This document shows positions 14,995 to 26,688 of a stretch of DNA of 62,974 nt, piece after piece. Position 1 is the stretch's first letter; each line of letters starts with the position of its first letter. A program made the translations under genes and the position numbers. This stretch comes from Lujinxingia vulgaris (GTDB lineage Bacteria > Myxococcota_A > Bradymonadia > Bradymonadales > Bradymonadaceae), in assembly GCF_007997005.1 (NCBI RefSeq), contig NZ_VOSL01000141.1, positions 1 to 62,974 on the forward strand, read 5' to 3'. The notes under the pieces were generated by a model. The model was not told where the DNA came from. It saw only the letters and a program-made list of their open reading frames with translations, and did not search any database.

Positions 14995-17900
14995 ATGTCT
15001 GTTCCCTCGGCCTCGACGTTGCTGCGTCAGTTCGACTCGCTGTGTCACGATGAACGTATGCGCCGCCTGGGCCTTCTGGCGCAGCAGTATGGCGAGAGTC
15101 CCGAGATGGACCGCCTTATCACCGAGTTGGAGGCCGGCGAGTCCTCCGAGGCGTACCTTGCGGTGCGGCTCGCTTCGCTGACCGGACGCGTGGAAGCGCT
15201 CCGTCGTGGGCTGGTGTCGGGATCGGTGCTCGTGATGCAGTCGGCAGCAAAGCACCTGGTGCGGGTGACAGACGACGTTGAGACGCTGGTGGGTGCGTAC
15301 CAGCGTGCCGTTCCGGCCGTGCGGCGTCGTTTGCTTCAGCACATAGTGCGATGGGAGCGAACTGAAGCAGCGGAAGCCCTCTTTGCTGACGTCCTCGAGC
15401 AGGCCGGGCCATCGCGCGCTGTGAGCCTGCTTCCGGTGTGTCGCGCCGAGACCGTTTGCGGAACCCTCGCCGACTACGAACACGCCGTTCAACATTGGAA
15501 GTCACTGGCGATTCGCCATCCTAACGTCGTGCTGGAGCTGTTAAGCCGTCGTCTCGAAGCGGCGAATCTGGCACAACGGGCGACGATCTGGGGTCAGTAT
15601 CGCGAGGCGGTGCACGTTCTGTACGCGGATCACGCAGGAGAGCTCGCCCGGCTAGCACTCGAGTATGGTCCGGCCGACGGCCTTCCTTCTGCCATCGAAG
15701 CGATCATCGGGGCTCTCGCCAGTCGAGTGCCGGAGCTGACCTTCGCGTTGCTCACCGCCGAGCAGAACCGCTCCAGATTGCAGTCGTACGGGCTGCCGAG
15801 AGGGTTGCTCGGCCGTGTACGTTCCCTGAGCCTGGACCATCGCCGTGAGCTCGCGCGACTCCTGGGACGCACGCCGACTCACCTCGCTGCTCTCCTCGCC
15901 AGGCATGCGCCCTCCGAGCGAGCCGACCTGCTGGAATACGCTCGCCAGGACATTGAGGAAGGACGCGCACCGTGGCACGAAACACTGCTCGACGTCCTCC
16001 CTCACGACGCGCGGCATCGGGAGGCCAGGAGGATCCTTGAGCGCGACGAGGTCCGAACGAATCGGATGCAGACCCTGGCGCTGTCTGCGTATCTCCCCTT
16101 CGAGGTGGCGAGGAGTGTGCTCGAGGAAGGGGCGCGGGCCTCCGAGGCGAACGAACGCGCCGTGGCGCTTCACAGCCTCGTGCGCTGTGCGGGTTTGAAC
16201 CGTCGAGGGATCGACGAGGCGCTGAAGTTCTGCCAGAAGATCGAAAACGATCAGGACCCCGTGCGCCAGGGCGTGTACCGGGCGCTGGCAACGTTCCCGC
16301 CGACCGTTCTTGAGGACGCGCACGCGGAGCCGCTTTTCTGGCTCGTTGCGCATGCGTTCGCAGCTCGCGACACCTCCTGGATGACGCGTTCTCACATCCA
16401 GGACTTCTCGGTTCGACTGCTTCAAGCCCACGCTCTTCAGCCTCGCAGCCAGCTCTTCTCGGTGGCCCTGGACCTGGTCGAGCAGTTGGCCAAACAGTCG
16501 AGTTATCTGCGCGTCGACCTTGAGCACCGTCTGCCTCGAGGCGCCGAGAAGCCGCTCATCAAGGTCCTCGAGAAACCACTGCGCGATTCGGTGCAGCGCG
16601 AAAATTACGCGCTGCTCTTTCTCTTTGCTCGCGCGCTCGGCCGGCGCGCATGGGACTCGGGAGTCGTTCAGTCGCTGCTGGAGAAGGCCACCCGCGCCAG
16701 GCCCGACGGCATCGCCAACACCGCCATCAGCTTTTGGCTCGAGCCGCCCGGGACTCGCGACGAGCGTGTGGTCGAGCTGCTGCGACGCGATCGCAGCAGC
16801 ATTCGGCTGCGGGCGGTGTTCCAGCACGTTCATCGTCGCCGCCAGGACCTGCTGGACCCGTATCTGACCCGGCGGCCGATCCTGGGCCGGTACATGTCGG
16901 GTGAGACCATCTACATCGTGCCGGCGTGGAGTGGGTTCTTTCGGTGGCTGCCGCGGCAGCAGCGCGCTTACGGCGATCTACTCGACAAGCTCATTGGCGA
17001 CGAGGGCGCATCCACATGGAATCGAACGTCGGCGCTGCGAGTCAGGGCGCGGCTGCTCACGACGCGGCTCGAGGAGATCGAGCCGTGGATGGAATCCAAC
17101 GAGGTCACGATCACCGAGGCTGCGCTGCACGGGGCGTCGCACCTCGATTGCCCATCGCGATCGTGTTCGCTCCTGGCCGAGCATTTGGCGTCGAGCAGGG
17201 CGCGTGTCGCGATCTGCTCGATGTATCGCTGCGCGAGCTATACGCCGTCAGCTGCCGTGCATCGATTGCTCGCCGCGATCCTCGGGCGCGACCGGCTTAA
17301 AGTGACCGTCGAGAAGGAGGTGGTGCGCCTGCTCTCTCGTTTTCCGAGTGCCGAGAATGTGCAACTGCTCTTCGATTATGTGCAGCGGGGCGACCTGCAC
17401 AGCGATGTCAAAATCGCGGTCGGCCGGGCTGCTCGTAACCTCCTGCGTCACCAGCCGGCGTGGGAGGTCGTTGAGAAGCTCGCACAGGATGACGATCGCT
17501 ATGTGGTCGCGAGCCTTTTGGGAGAGAGCTGGGCTCGTTTTTCCCGGGACGATGCGCGTCGCTACCTCGACATCATCCTCGATGTGGTGGGCCACGAGGA
17601 TGCCTTCGCGCGGGAGCAGGCCATCGATGCGCTCGGCCGGTGGGCGCCGGTCGATCCCCAGAAGGTGGCCGAGGTGAGCGCCAAGCACGCCATCGACCTC
17701 GACTGCGGATGCTGGCGCGCTGCGGTGCACAGCCTGGTGAAAACCTCTCGTCACGGCGATGTGCAAGAGCATGTCCTTTTTGCGGCGCGAGCTTTGCGTT
17801 CCCGGGGCCTCGATGACCAACCCGAGGCCGAAGCAGAGCGCGATTTGCCGGCGCGCCAGCGGCTGCACATGCTCGTGGGGGAGTTCGCCGGGATCGGAAC

Positions 17901-18345
17901 TCCGTGGACCGAAAGGCTGCGGCCCCTTCTTCTGAGCCTCGACGAAGAGCTCTCGGCGGACGAAACGCTGGCGTCGCTTCGGGTCGAACTTCGACTTAGC
18001 GCAGTGCGCTGGAAAGGCGTCGAAGCGGCGGTCGAGGACCTGCAAAGGCTGCTCGCCGACGTCACGACTACATCGTTGGGCCTCGCAGAATTGAGTGGCC
18101 GATTCACAGCGCACTTGAGTCGCGACCTCGGCTCTCGGGATGAGCAGTTGCTATACGCGGTGAGCCTCAAGATGGCGGATACTGAAGAGGGCGGGCTGCG
18201 CCGCCTGTGCGTGGCGTTGCTCGCTGTGATCGGCCCGCGCCTGTGTTGGCCCGAGGAGCTTGTCTCGGTGTTGTGTCGATTGCGTCGCGATCGCGACATC
18301 GCAGTGCGCGCGGCCGCGCTCCAGGTGTTCGTGCACGACGAGTAG
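14995..18345 (+). CDS. Very large all-helical HEAT-repeat-like protein, 1116 aa
   Basis: GGAG lies 8 bp before the ATG at 14995. The protein has no signal peptide, membrane segment or catalytic motif that I can see. It is a succession of 30-40-residue helical pairs rich in Arg, Leu, Ala and Glu, such as AFAREQAIDALGRWAPVDPQ, DDARRYLDIILDVVG and the C-terminal DIAVRAAALQVFVHDE, which resemble HEAT/ARM repeats. Such solenoids usually act as protein- or nucleic-acid-binding scaffolds. It stands alone between two copies of the same repeat cassette. Its codon choice looks less GGG/GTG-heavy than its neighbours, both signs of separate acquisition. Function unknown; a role in a host-defence or mobile island is only a guess from position. 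Confidence 0.85.
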   Translation: MSVPSASTLLRQFDSLCHDERMRRLGLLAQQYGESPEMDRLITELEAGESSEAYLAVRLASLTGRVEALRRGLVSGSVLVMQSAAKHLVRVTDDVETLVGAYQRAVPAVRRRLLQHIVRWERTEAAEALFADVLEQAGPSRAVSLLPVCRAETVCGTLADYEHAVQHWKSLAIRHPNVVLELLSRRLEAANLAQRATIWGQYREAVHVLYADHAGELARLALEYGPADGLPSAIEAIIGALASRVPELTFALLTAEQNRSRLQSYGLPRGLLGRVRSLSLDHRRELARLLGRTPTHLAALLARHAPSERADLLEYARQDIEEGRAPWHETLLDVLPHDARHREARRILERDEVRTNRMQTLALSAYLPFEVARSVLEEGARASEANERAVALHSLVRCAGLNRRGIDEALKFCQKIENDQDPVRQGVYRALATFPPTVLEDAHAEPLFWLVAHAFAARDTSWMTRSHIQDFSVRLLQAHALQPRSQLFSVALDLVEQLAKQSSYLRVDLEHRLPRGAEKPLIKVLEKPLRDSVQRENYALLFLFARALGRRAWDSGVVQSLLEKATRARPDGIANTAISFWLEPPGTRDERVVELLRRDRSSIRLRAVFQHVHRRRQDLLDPYLTRRPILGRYMSGETIYIVPAWSGFFRWLPRQQRAYGDLLDKLIGDEGASTWNRTSALRVRARLLTTRLEEIEPWMESNEVTITEAALHGASHLDCPSRSCSLLAEHLASSRARVAICSMYRCASYTPSAAVHRLLAAILGRDRLKVTVEKEVVRLLSRFPSAENVQLLFDYVQRGDLHSDVKIAVGRAARNLLRHQPAWEVVEKLAQDDDRYVVASLLGESWARFSRDDARRYLDIILDVVGHEDAFAREQAIDALGRWAPVDPQKVAEVSAKHAIDLDCGCWRAAVHSLVKTSRHGDVQEHVLFAARALRSRGLDDQPEAEAERDLPARQRLHMLVGEFAGIGTPWTERLRPLLLSLDEELSADETLASLRVELRLSAVRWKGVEAAVEDLQRLLADVTTTSLGLAELSGRFTAHLSRDLGSRDEQLLYAVSLKMADTEEGGLRRLCVALLAVIGPRLCWPEELVSVLCRLRRDRDIAVRAAALQVFVHDE

Positions 18346-18355
18346 TAGCGCGTCG

Positions 18356-18520
18356 GGGTTCGCGTCGGGGTTCGCGGTGTGGGTCGATCGGGCTGAGCGT
18401 TGAGGGGTTCGCGGGTTGTGGTTAGGTGGTTGCGGGACGCCGGGGTTCGCGGGGGTTGGGAGGTTTGTGGTTAGGTGGTTGCGGGGCGCCGGGGTTCGCG
18501 GCGTGGGTCGATTCGTGCGT
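18356..18520 (+). repeat. Right-hand copy of the G-rich repeat (about 2 units)
   Basis: Repeats the words GTTCGCGGTGTGGGTCGAT, GGCTGAGCGTTGAGGGG, GTTCGCGGGTTGTGG, TTAGGTGGTTGCGGG and GCGCCGGGGTTCGCGG of the block at 13071-13470, in the same orientation, directly after the stop of the HEAT-like gene. It runs straight into palindromic element copy E. Confidence 0.85.
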
Positions 18521-18625
18521 GCCGAGCGCCCCAGGACGACGCTGGCTGTGTCGCTGCGTCGTCGCGGTAGCGCTGCTACACGCTCCTCCTTGCTCCTTGC
18601 CAGGCGTCGCCCTGGATGCGCTCGG
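18521..18625 (+). repeat. Palindromic element copy E
   Basis: Begins GCCGAGCGCCCCAGG and ends CCCTGGATGCGCTCGG. Left CGACGCTGGC pairs with right GCCAGGCGTCG. Second-subtype core: GCTGCGTCGTCGCG before and ACGCTCCTCCTTGCTCC after the GTAGC-GCT-GCTAC tip. Same orientation as all other copies. Confidence 0.9.
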
Positions 18626-18639
18626 GTTGGGGGGCGCGC

Positions 18640-18705
18640 CCGCGTACGAGGACCCGTACGAGTACCAGAACGAGGACCCGTACGAGTACGAGCCCCAGCC
18701 CGACC
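18640..18705 (+). repeat. Acidic-hexamer low-complexity tract (right-hand copy)
   Basis: Words TACGAGGACCCGTACGAG and TACCAGAACGAGGACCCG, followed by TACGAGCCCCAGCCC. This matches the start of the minisatellite at 13757 in content, orientation and position after a palindromic element. It lies just upstream of the DUF819 gene. Confidence 0.75.
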
Positions 18706-18787
18706 TACCCCCATTTGCCCCTCGCCACCCGCCGGGCGATGATGCCCATGAGTCGCGAATCCAGGCCGATCAAACAAGGTGGCACGC

Positions 18788-19924
18788 ATGCTCTGGACGT
18801 TGGTGGTGGTCGTTGTAGCCCTGGGGATGCCCGCGCTTGCACGGTATCTGGAAAAACGCCATCGGGCGTTTGAGGTCTTTCATCCCGTGCTGCTCTGTTA
18901 TGCGGCCGGCATCCTCCTGGCGAATACACCCGGTGTGGTCGTTGACGAAGCGGTGGCGAAGACGATCAGCGAGGCGGCGATTCCGCTGGCGATTCCGCTG
19001 CTTCTTTTTTCGAGCGATGTGCGCGCGTGGCTTAAGCAGGGGCGGCCGGTGCTGGTGTCCTTCGGGTGCGCGGTGGTCTCGGTGCTGGTGGTGGTGGCGC
19101 TGGCCAGCGGGTGGATGGCCGGGTGGTCCGACGAGTCGGCAAAAGTCGCCGGGATGATGGTCGGGGTCTACACCGGGGGGACGCCCAATATGTTGAGCGT
19201 GGGGCGGGCGTTGGAGGTGAGTCAGGAGGTGTTTGTGGCGATGAACGCCGCCGACGTGGTGGTGGGCGGGGCGTACCTGCTCTTTTTGCTCAGCGTGGGG
19301 CAGGTGGTGTTTCGGGCGTGGCTGGGGGATGCGCCGGACGACGCTGTGGCGCTGGCGGACGAGGAGGCGAACGAGACGCCGGTGGCGTTGCGTGGCATCT
19401 GGCGGGAGGTGGCGCTGGGGGTGGGGGTGTCGCTGGGGGTGGTGGTGTTGAGCGCGGGGTTTTCGTGGCTTGTGACGGGGGGCATCTCGGTGGCGCTGGT
19501 GATGCTGGGGATCACCACCGGGGGGATCGCCGGGTCATTGTGGCCGAGGGTGCGGGGATTACGCGGCACCTATGAGGCTGGGGAGTACCTGATCCTGGTG
19601 TTCTGTGTGGGGATCGGGGCGCTGACGCGGCCAGCGGCGCTGATGGGGGTGGGCGCCGAGGTGGTGATGGCGATGGGGGTGGTGATGCTGGGGTCGGTGG
19701 TGTTGCACGCGCTTCTGGCGAAGGTGATGCGGGTGGACGCCGACACCTTTCTCATCACCTCGACCGCCGCGATCTACGGGCCGCCCTTTGTGCCCCTTGT
19801 CGCCGAGCGGCTGGGGCGGCGAGCGTTGATTTTGCCGGGGGTGGCGATGGGACTGTTGGGGTTTGCGCTGGGCAATTATCTGGGGGTGGCGATGGCCTAC
19901 GCGCTGGGCTGGGTGGGGGCGTAG
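18788..19924 (+). CDS. DUF819-family integral membrane protein
   Basis: About 378 residues with roughly ten hydrophobic segments, the size and layout of the DUF819 (YjcL-type) family. The recognisable segments are FHPVLLCYAAGILLANTP, IPLAIPLLLFSSDVRAW and the conserved GVYTGGTPNMLSVGRALE, which resembles the substrate/ion-binding turn of bile-acid/sodium-symporter-like folds. Transport is likely, but the substrate is unknown. The ATG at 18788 has AAGG 8 bp upstream; an in-frame GTG at 18779 is possible. It converges with the PH-domain gene with a 28-bp overlap. Confidence 0.85.
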   Translation: MLWTLVVVVVALGMPALARYLEKRHRAFEVFHPVLLCYAAGILLANTPGVVVDEAVAKTISEAAIPLAIPLLLFSSDVRAWLKQGRPVLVSFGCAVVSVLVVVALASGWMAGWSDESAKVAGMMVGVYTGGTPNMLSVGRALEVSQEVFVAMNAADVVVGGAYLLFLLSVGQVVFRAWLGDAPDDAVALADEEANETPVALRGIWREVALGVGVSLGVVVLSAGFSWLVTGGISVALVMLGITTGGIAGSLWPRVRGLRGTYEAGEYLILVFCVGIGALTRPAALMGVGAEVVMAMGVVMLGSVVLHALLAKVMRVDADTFLITSTAAIYGPPFVPLVAERLGRRALILPGVAMGLLGFALGNYLGVAMAYALGWVGA

Positions 19925-22386
19925 CCGCTCTTTGTGTCGATGGCCTCGTAGATGGCGCGCGGGTCGGAGACCGGTCCCATCGAGATCTCGGGGGAGGCGC
20001 TGCCGACCGTAGAGATCTGCACGTTCCCGACCTTGAGCGCGGTGTCGAGCGGGCCGCGGGAGGTCTGCACCTGGTCGATGCGGTTGAGCAGCACGGTGGC
20101 CCGGGTTTTAAACCAGATCCCCTGGTCGACGCGCACTCGGTCGAGCTCCAGGGTGTAGGTGATGTGCGCGGCGCTTAGCCGGAAGTAGGCAAAGAAGAGG
20201 GGCAGAAAGGGGATGGTGACCACCGCGGCGGCGGTGGCGGCCGTGTTTTGAATGACCGCGGCGCGGATCACCGGCTTGAACTCGTGGGTGATGTCGGTGC
20301 GGCGTCGGGGGGCCTGGCGCGTCTGGCGAGGCGGGTGGGCGAAGAGCAGATCGTCGAGGCGCTCGTGCAGGGCTGTGAGGTTGGGAAGATGCCCGATGCT
20401 CAGCGCGCTGGAGCCGCCGCCCCCGGAGATGGTCACGCCGCCGGTGTCGAGGCCGGGGTAGCGCGTGGTGCGCACGTCTTTGGCGTGGTGCAGCGCCATC
20501 AGCTCGCGGGTGTGAATCAGGATGCCCCCGCGGGTGGCCAGGTGGTGATCAAAGAGCTCCAGGCGACACGTCGGCGCGTAGAGGGCCTCGTGGGCAAAGG
20601 CGCCAAATCCACCGAGCAGAATCAGCGCGCAGGCCAGCAACGCGGGCTTCAAGAAGATCACCGCGACGATCGCGCCGATGGCGGTCAGCGCGCAGATCAC
20701 CAGCAGGGAGAGCTGGCTGTAGAGCAGGGTGGCGGTGGTGGGCTCGGCGCTCAGCGTCTGCCGGGGGGCAGCCTCGCCAAAGCCCAGGCCCTTTTCGATG
20801 CGGGGGATGACCCGGTCGGCGTCGGGGATATGCGCGAGCTTGAGCACGTTGGCCGCCCCGATGGAGCTAAAGCGGAAGGTGGCCGTATTAAGCCAGCGGT
20901 CGATGGGCGACTGCGAGATGGAGAGGCGCGTGATCTTCTCGAGCGTGAACTCGGTGGTCTCTTTATTAAACAGACCGCGGGTCAGGCCGACCTTCTGGTC
21001 GGTGATTTCGGCCTCGGTGATCAGGTAGTCCTGGATCGCTTTGCCCAGTGAGCCGACCACGATCGCCACCAGCGCGACCACCGCGATGATGCCGCCCAGC
21101 GCCGTCAGATCGCTCTCGTCGGCGATGGAGAAGAGAAAGAGCGCCCCGCCGATCACCACCATGATCGGAGCGACGACGAGGTTGGCGAGTGCGCTTGAGA
21201 CGATGCTCGGTTTGAGGCGCAGCGAGGGGAGCCCGGTCGGGATCCAGCCGGCCGGCGGGGCTGCGCTTGGCTGCGCGGAGCTCACTACTGTCCTTGATTC
21301 ACGCGCCGGGCCCCCATCGCTCAATCCGGGGGATGAGGGGAAGGAGGAGGTGTCGTGATTGCCATCGGCCCGGATCACCCCGGCGGCGTCGTGCCGGGTG
21401 CTCGGGCCGGCGGTCGGGGCGTCGGTGATCTGGATCAGATGGCCCAGGTTTTTGCGAAAGGTCTTCGCGTTGGGCATCGAGGGAAAATGAATGTCGGCGC
21501 TGCTCCCCTGGCAGCTGATGATGACGTCGGCCATCCCCAGCAGGTTTTTCAAAAAGGGCTGGTGGATGTTGGTGTCGGCCAGGTTTTCGATGGGGATGAG
21601 GCGTCGGCTGCGGGTGAGGAAGCCGTCCTCGTAGTCGACGACGTCGTCGTAGAGCGAGTAGACGCGCTTGTTGAGATCGATGATGCGGATGATCTGAAAG
21701 GCCAGCGCGCCGGCGGCGAAGGTGAGCAGCAGCCCGACGCCGGCGCCCATGACAAGGGCCGACTCCAGCATCGAGGGATCTTCAAGGAGCATCGGGGCGA
21801 AGGCGATCAGGAGCACAAAGGGGATGCCTACCACCGGGTTGTTGCGGGAGCCGGCGTCCATGAGCGTGCCCAGAAAATGGGGCTCTTCGCGCTGGACGAG
21901 GTTCTGGCGGGTGATCACAAAGCCGTTCTGGCGCAGGCGCTCTTCGAGCAGCTGGTAGAGGGCCTCGGGCGCGTCGACCGAGATCAGCGGGGCACCGGCG
22001 GCGGAGCCAGCGGCATGCACCTTAAGGTGCCCGGTCTGGTAGATGCGGTGCTCCAGCCAGGGCAGCGTCAGCTCGATCTGGGTGACGTTGCGAAAGGGCA
22101 GATCGAGCACGTTCTCGCTGAAGAGCGAGCCGTAGTGGCAGATGATGCGGTCGTCGAAGATCTCAAAAAAGGTCTTCTCCAGAGCGGCCTGGCGCTCGAA
22201 GTAGACAAAGACCGAGATCATCGCACCCAGCACCGGCCAGCCCAGCATCAGGGCGGAGGGCTCCAGGATCGCCGCGTGCGCGACCATGGCGAGGAGCGCG
22301 GCGCCCAGGCAAAAGGCTGCCGCCCAGAGGGTGGGGCGGAGCACGAAGGGGCGGGCGTTGGGGCGAAGGATCCGGGGGCTGGCCAT
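19897..22386 (-). CDS. Membrane protein with about five bacterial PH (bPH2 / YdbT-like) domains
   Basis: 829 residues with hydrophobic hairpins separating repeated bPH2 modules. Each module begins with a short beta entry, such as FEIFDDRIICHYGSLFSEN, YSLYDDVVDYEDGFLTRSRR, YLITEAEITDQKVGLTRG, LELFDHHLATRGGILIHTRE and YTLELDRVRVDQGIWFKTRA, followed by a line like IPIENLADTNIHQPFLKNLLG or VLLNRIDQVQTSRGPLD. YdbS/YdbT proteins carry one or a few such modules; five is long. They are membrane proteins of unclear function, sometimes linked to envelope stress or antimicrobial resistance. A serine/proline-rich linker lies near residues 335-380. It lies downstream of a smaller PH-like protein in the same direction, probably one operon. 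Confidence 0.83.
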   Translation of the reverse strand: MASPRILRPNARPFVLRPTLWAAAFCLGAALLAMVAHAAILEPSALMLGWPVLGAMISVFVYFERQAALEKTFFEIFDDRIICHYGSLFSENVLDLPFRNVTQIELTLPWLEHRIYQTGHLKVHAAGSAAGAPLISVDAPEALYQLLEERLRQNGFVITRQNLVQREEPHFLGTLMDAGSRNNPVVGIPFVLLIAFAPMLLEDPSMLESALVMGAGVGLLLTFAAGALAFQIIRIIDLNKRVYSLYDDVVDYEDGFLTRSRRLIPIENLADTNIHQPFLKNLLGMADVIISCQGSSADIHFPSMPNAKTFRKNLGHLIQITDAPTAGPSTRHDAAGVIRADGNHDTSSFPSSPGLSDGGPARESRTVVSSAQPSAAPPAGWIPTGLPSLRLKPSIVSSALANLVVAPIMVVIGGALFLFSIADESDLTALGGIIAVVALVAIVVGSLGKAIQDYLITEAEITDQKVGLTRGLFNKETTEFTLEKITRLSISQSPIDRWLNTATFRFSSIGAANVLKLAHIPDADRVIPRIEKGLGFGEAAPRQTLSAEPTTATLLYSQLSLLVICALTAIGAIVAVIFLKPALLACALILLGGFGAFAHEALYAPTCRLELFDHHLATRGGILIHTRELMALHHAKDVRTTRYPGLDTGGVTISGGGGSSALSIGHLPNLTALHERLDDLLFAHPPRQTRQAPRRRTDITHEFKPVIRAAVIQNTAATAAAVVTIPFLPLFFAYFRLSAAHITYTLELDRVRVDQGIWFKTRATVLLNRIDQVQTSRGPLDTALKVGNVQISTVGSASPEISMGPVSDPRAIYEAIDTKSGYAPTQPSA

Positions 22387-22422
22387 AGGAGCCTCGTCTG
22401 GTGAAAAGAAGGGGGCTGGCGC

Positions 22423-23037
22423 TCAGGATTTTTTGGGTTCGGCGGCGACGCGTGTCTCGGCGTCTTCTGGCACCTCGGCATCGTCTGGTGCCCCGGCGTC
22501 GTCCTGCGCCTCGGCATCGTCCGGCACCTCAATGTCGAGGTGCTGCAGGAGCTCCGCCATCAGATCTTCGAGATCGGTGAGGAAGGCAAAGGGGGTGAAG
22601 ATGGGGATCTGAATATGCTGGCCGGCGGTGCGAAGATCCAGGCGCGCGCGGGTCGGCGAGAGCGTCATGCCCTCAAAGTCGAGGGTCTCCCGGGTGATGA
22701 GCGGCCATTCGACGCGCCAGGCGTTGTCGTTGTTGCCCACCAGCAGGCAGCGCTCGGAGGTGGCCACAAAATGCTTGCGCGCGTAGTTGGAGCCGTACGA
22801 GACCATGCTGCACAGAGAGAGGCCCAGCGCGATCAGGACGATGAACGCGGCGGTGTAAAAGCCCCCCAGGCCTGCGACAAAATAAAGGATCACCGCGGCC
22901 AGAAGGCTTATAAGCCCCAGGCCCAGCGCCAGCCCCATGACGGGGATGTTGAGCTGGTAGCGGAAGAGTCTGGCGCCGGGCTCGTCGTTTAAGGTCTGCT
23001 GGACGGCCGGACCGCTTAAGAGTCGAATGCGGGACAC
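22423..23037 (-). CDS. Membrane protein with PH-like fold, 204 aa
   Basis: Start chosen as the GTG at 23037 (MSRIRLLSGP...), since upstream ATGs lie inside the 3' end of gyrB. Two hydrophobic segments (IPVMGLALGLGLISLLAAVILYF and FYTAAFIVLIALGLSL) precede a cytoplasmic domain beginning FVATSERCLLVGNNDNAWRVEWPLIT, the pattern of a bacterial PH domain. A low-complexity acidic tail follows (PDDAEAQDDAGAPDDAEVPE). Lying 36 bp upstream of the five-PH-domain gene, it is likely its partner, as YdbS pairs with YdbT. Confidence 0.72.
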   Translation of the reverse strand: MSRIRLLSGPAVQQTLNDEPGARLFRYQLNIPVMGLALGLGLISLLAAVILYFVAGLGGFYTAAFIVLIALGLSLCSMVSYGSNYARKHFVATSERCLLVGNNDNAWRVEWPLITRETLDFEGMTLSPTRARLDLRTAGQHIQIPIFTPFAFLTDLEDLMAELLQHLDIEVPDDAEAQDDAGAPDDAEVPEDAETRVAAEPKKS

Positions 23038-23116
23038 AGGCAACCTGCATGTGAAGGGGCGGCGCTGGCGAGGAGGAGAGAGCTGCCAGGCCGCCCCGCA
23101 GGCGCCCGAAGTCGCG

Positions 23117-25654
<2,538 letters not shown>

Positions 25655-25839
25655 TCAGCGATCGTAAAAGGAGCAAGCCACAGGCCCCCTTCACATGGCG
25701 AGTTGGGACTCGCCGGGGGTGGCGCGCTCAAGCGTCGCGGGAAGGTAACACAGGGGGGCAGGGGCGTCTATCCCGGCGGGGTGCGAGCAGGCGTGTGGAT
25801 CGGGGGGAGAGGCCTCATTCGCGAGCGCGGCGATGCGGG

Positions 25840-26679
25840 TTACCCGGGGGGGGTGTCGTCGGCACGTCGCACCGGGTTATGCAGGGTGCCGATGCCATCG
25901 ATGGTCACCTCCACGCTCTGGCCGTGGGTGATGGGGCCGACGCCGGCGGGGGTGCCGGTGAGGATGACGTCGCCGGGCAAGAGCGTCATCGCGCTTGAGA
26001 TAAACGCCACGACCTCGGGGAGCCCGAAGATAAAGTCGTCGAGGCGTGTCTGCTGGCGAACCTCCCCGTCGACGCGGCAGGTCAGGGAGTGCTCGGCCGG
26101 GTTGAAGTTGGCGGTCAGCGCGACGGCCGGGCCCAGCGGCGCAAAGGTGTCAAAGCCCTTGGCGCGGGTGTAACGCGATTCGCGGCGCTGGATGTCGCGG
26201 GCGGTCACGTCGGTGGCGCAGCTAAACCCAAAGATCCCCCGCATCGCATCCTCGGCGCGCACCGCTTTGAGGCGCTCGCCAACGATCATCGCGAGCTCAC
26301 CCTCGTGGTGAACCTCCTCGGAGGCCGCGGGCAGCTCGATGGCTTCATCGGGGCCGATGACGGCCGTGGAGGGTTTGAGGAAGATAAGGGGTTCTTGAGG
26401 GATGGCTTTGCCCATCTCCTCGGCGTGGGCCCGGTAGTTCAGCCCGACGCAGACCACCTTGGTGGGGCAGGCCGGGGCGAGCAGCTGCGCGCGATCTTTG
26501 CGGATGCGCGCCCCGTCTTCGGAGAGCGGGCGGCCGTCGCGGATGGCCTGATGCAGCTCGGCGACGTCACCCTCCAGGGTGACAAAATGCTCGCCATCGC
26601 AGCGGGCGTAAACAGGACGACGCCCGGCTGGATGCGCGATGCGCACCAGCCGGGCACAGAGGTTGTTTCGTGTTGACAT
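25840..26679 (-). CDS. Fumarylacetoacetate hydrolase (FAH) family protein
   Basis: 279 residues. The family core is present: VVCVGLNYRAHAEEMG, PLIFLKPSTAVIGP, the metal ligands in EVHHEGELAMIVG, the FGFSCATDVTARDIQ loop and the C-terminal LLPGDVILTGTPAGVGPI. FAH-family enzymes are Mg/Mn-dependent hydrolases, decarboxylases or isomerases of beta-diketo acids (5-oxopent-3-ene-dioate, acylpyruvates); the substrate is not evident. It follows the PEGA-like gene after only 9 bp, so co-transcription is likely though no functional link is obvious. A 284-bp gene-free interval separates it from gyrB. Confidence 0.9.
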   Translation of the reverse strand: MSTRNNLCARLVRIAHPAGRRPVYARCDGEHFVTLEGDVAELHQAIRDGRPLSEDGARIRKDRAQLLAPACPTKVVCVGLNYRAHAEEMGKAIPQEPLIFLKPSTAVIGPDEAIELPAASEEVHHEGELAMIVGERLKAVRAEDAMRGIFGFSCATDVTARDIQRRESRYTRAKGFDTFAPLGPAVALTANFNPAEHSLTCRVDGEVRQQTRLDDFIFGLPEVVAFISSAMTLLPGDVILTGTPAGVGPITHGQSVEVTIDGIGTLHNPVRRADDTPPG

Positions 26680-26688
26680 GATGGTGGC

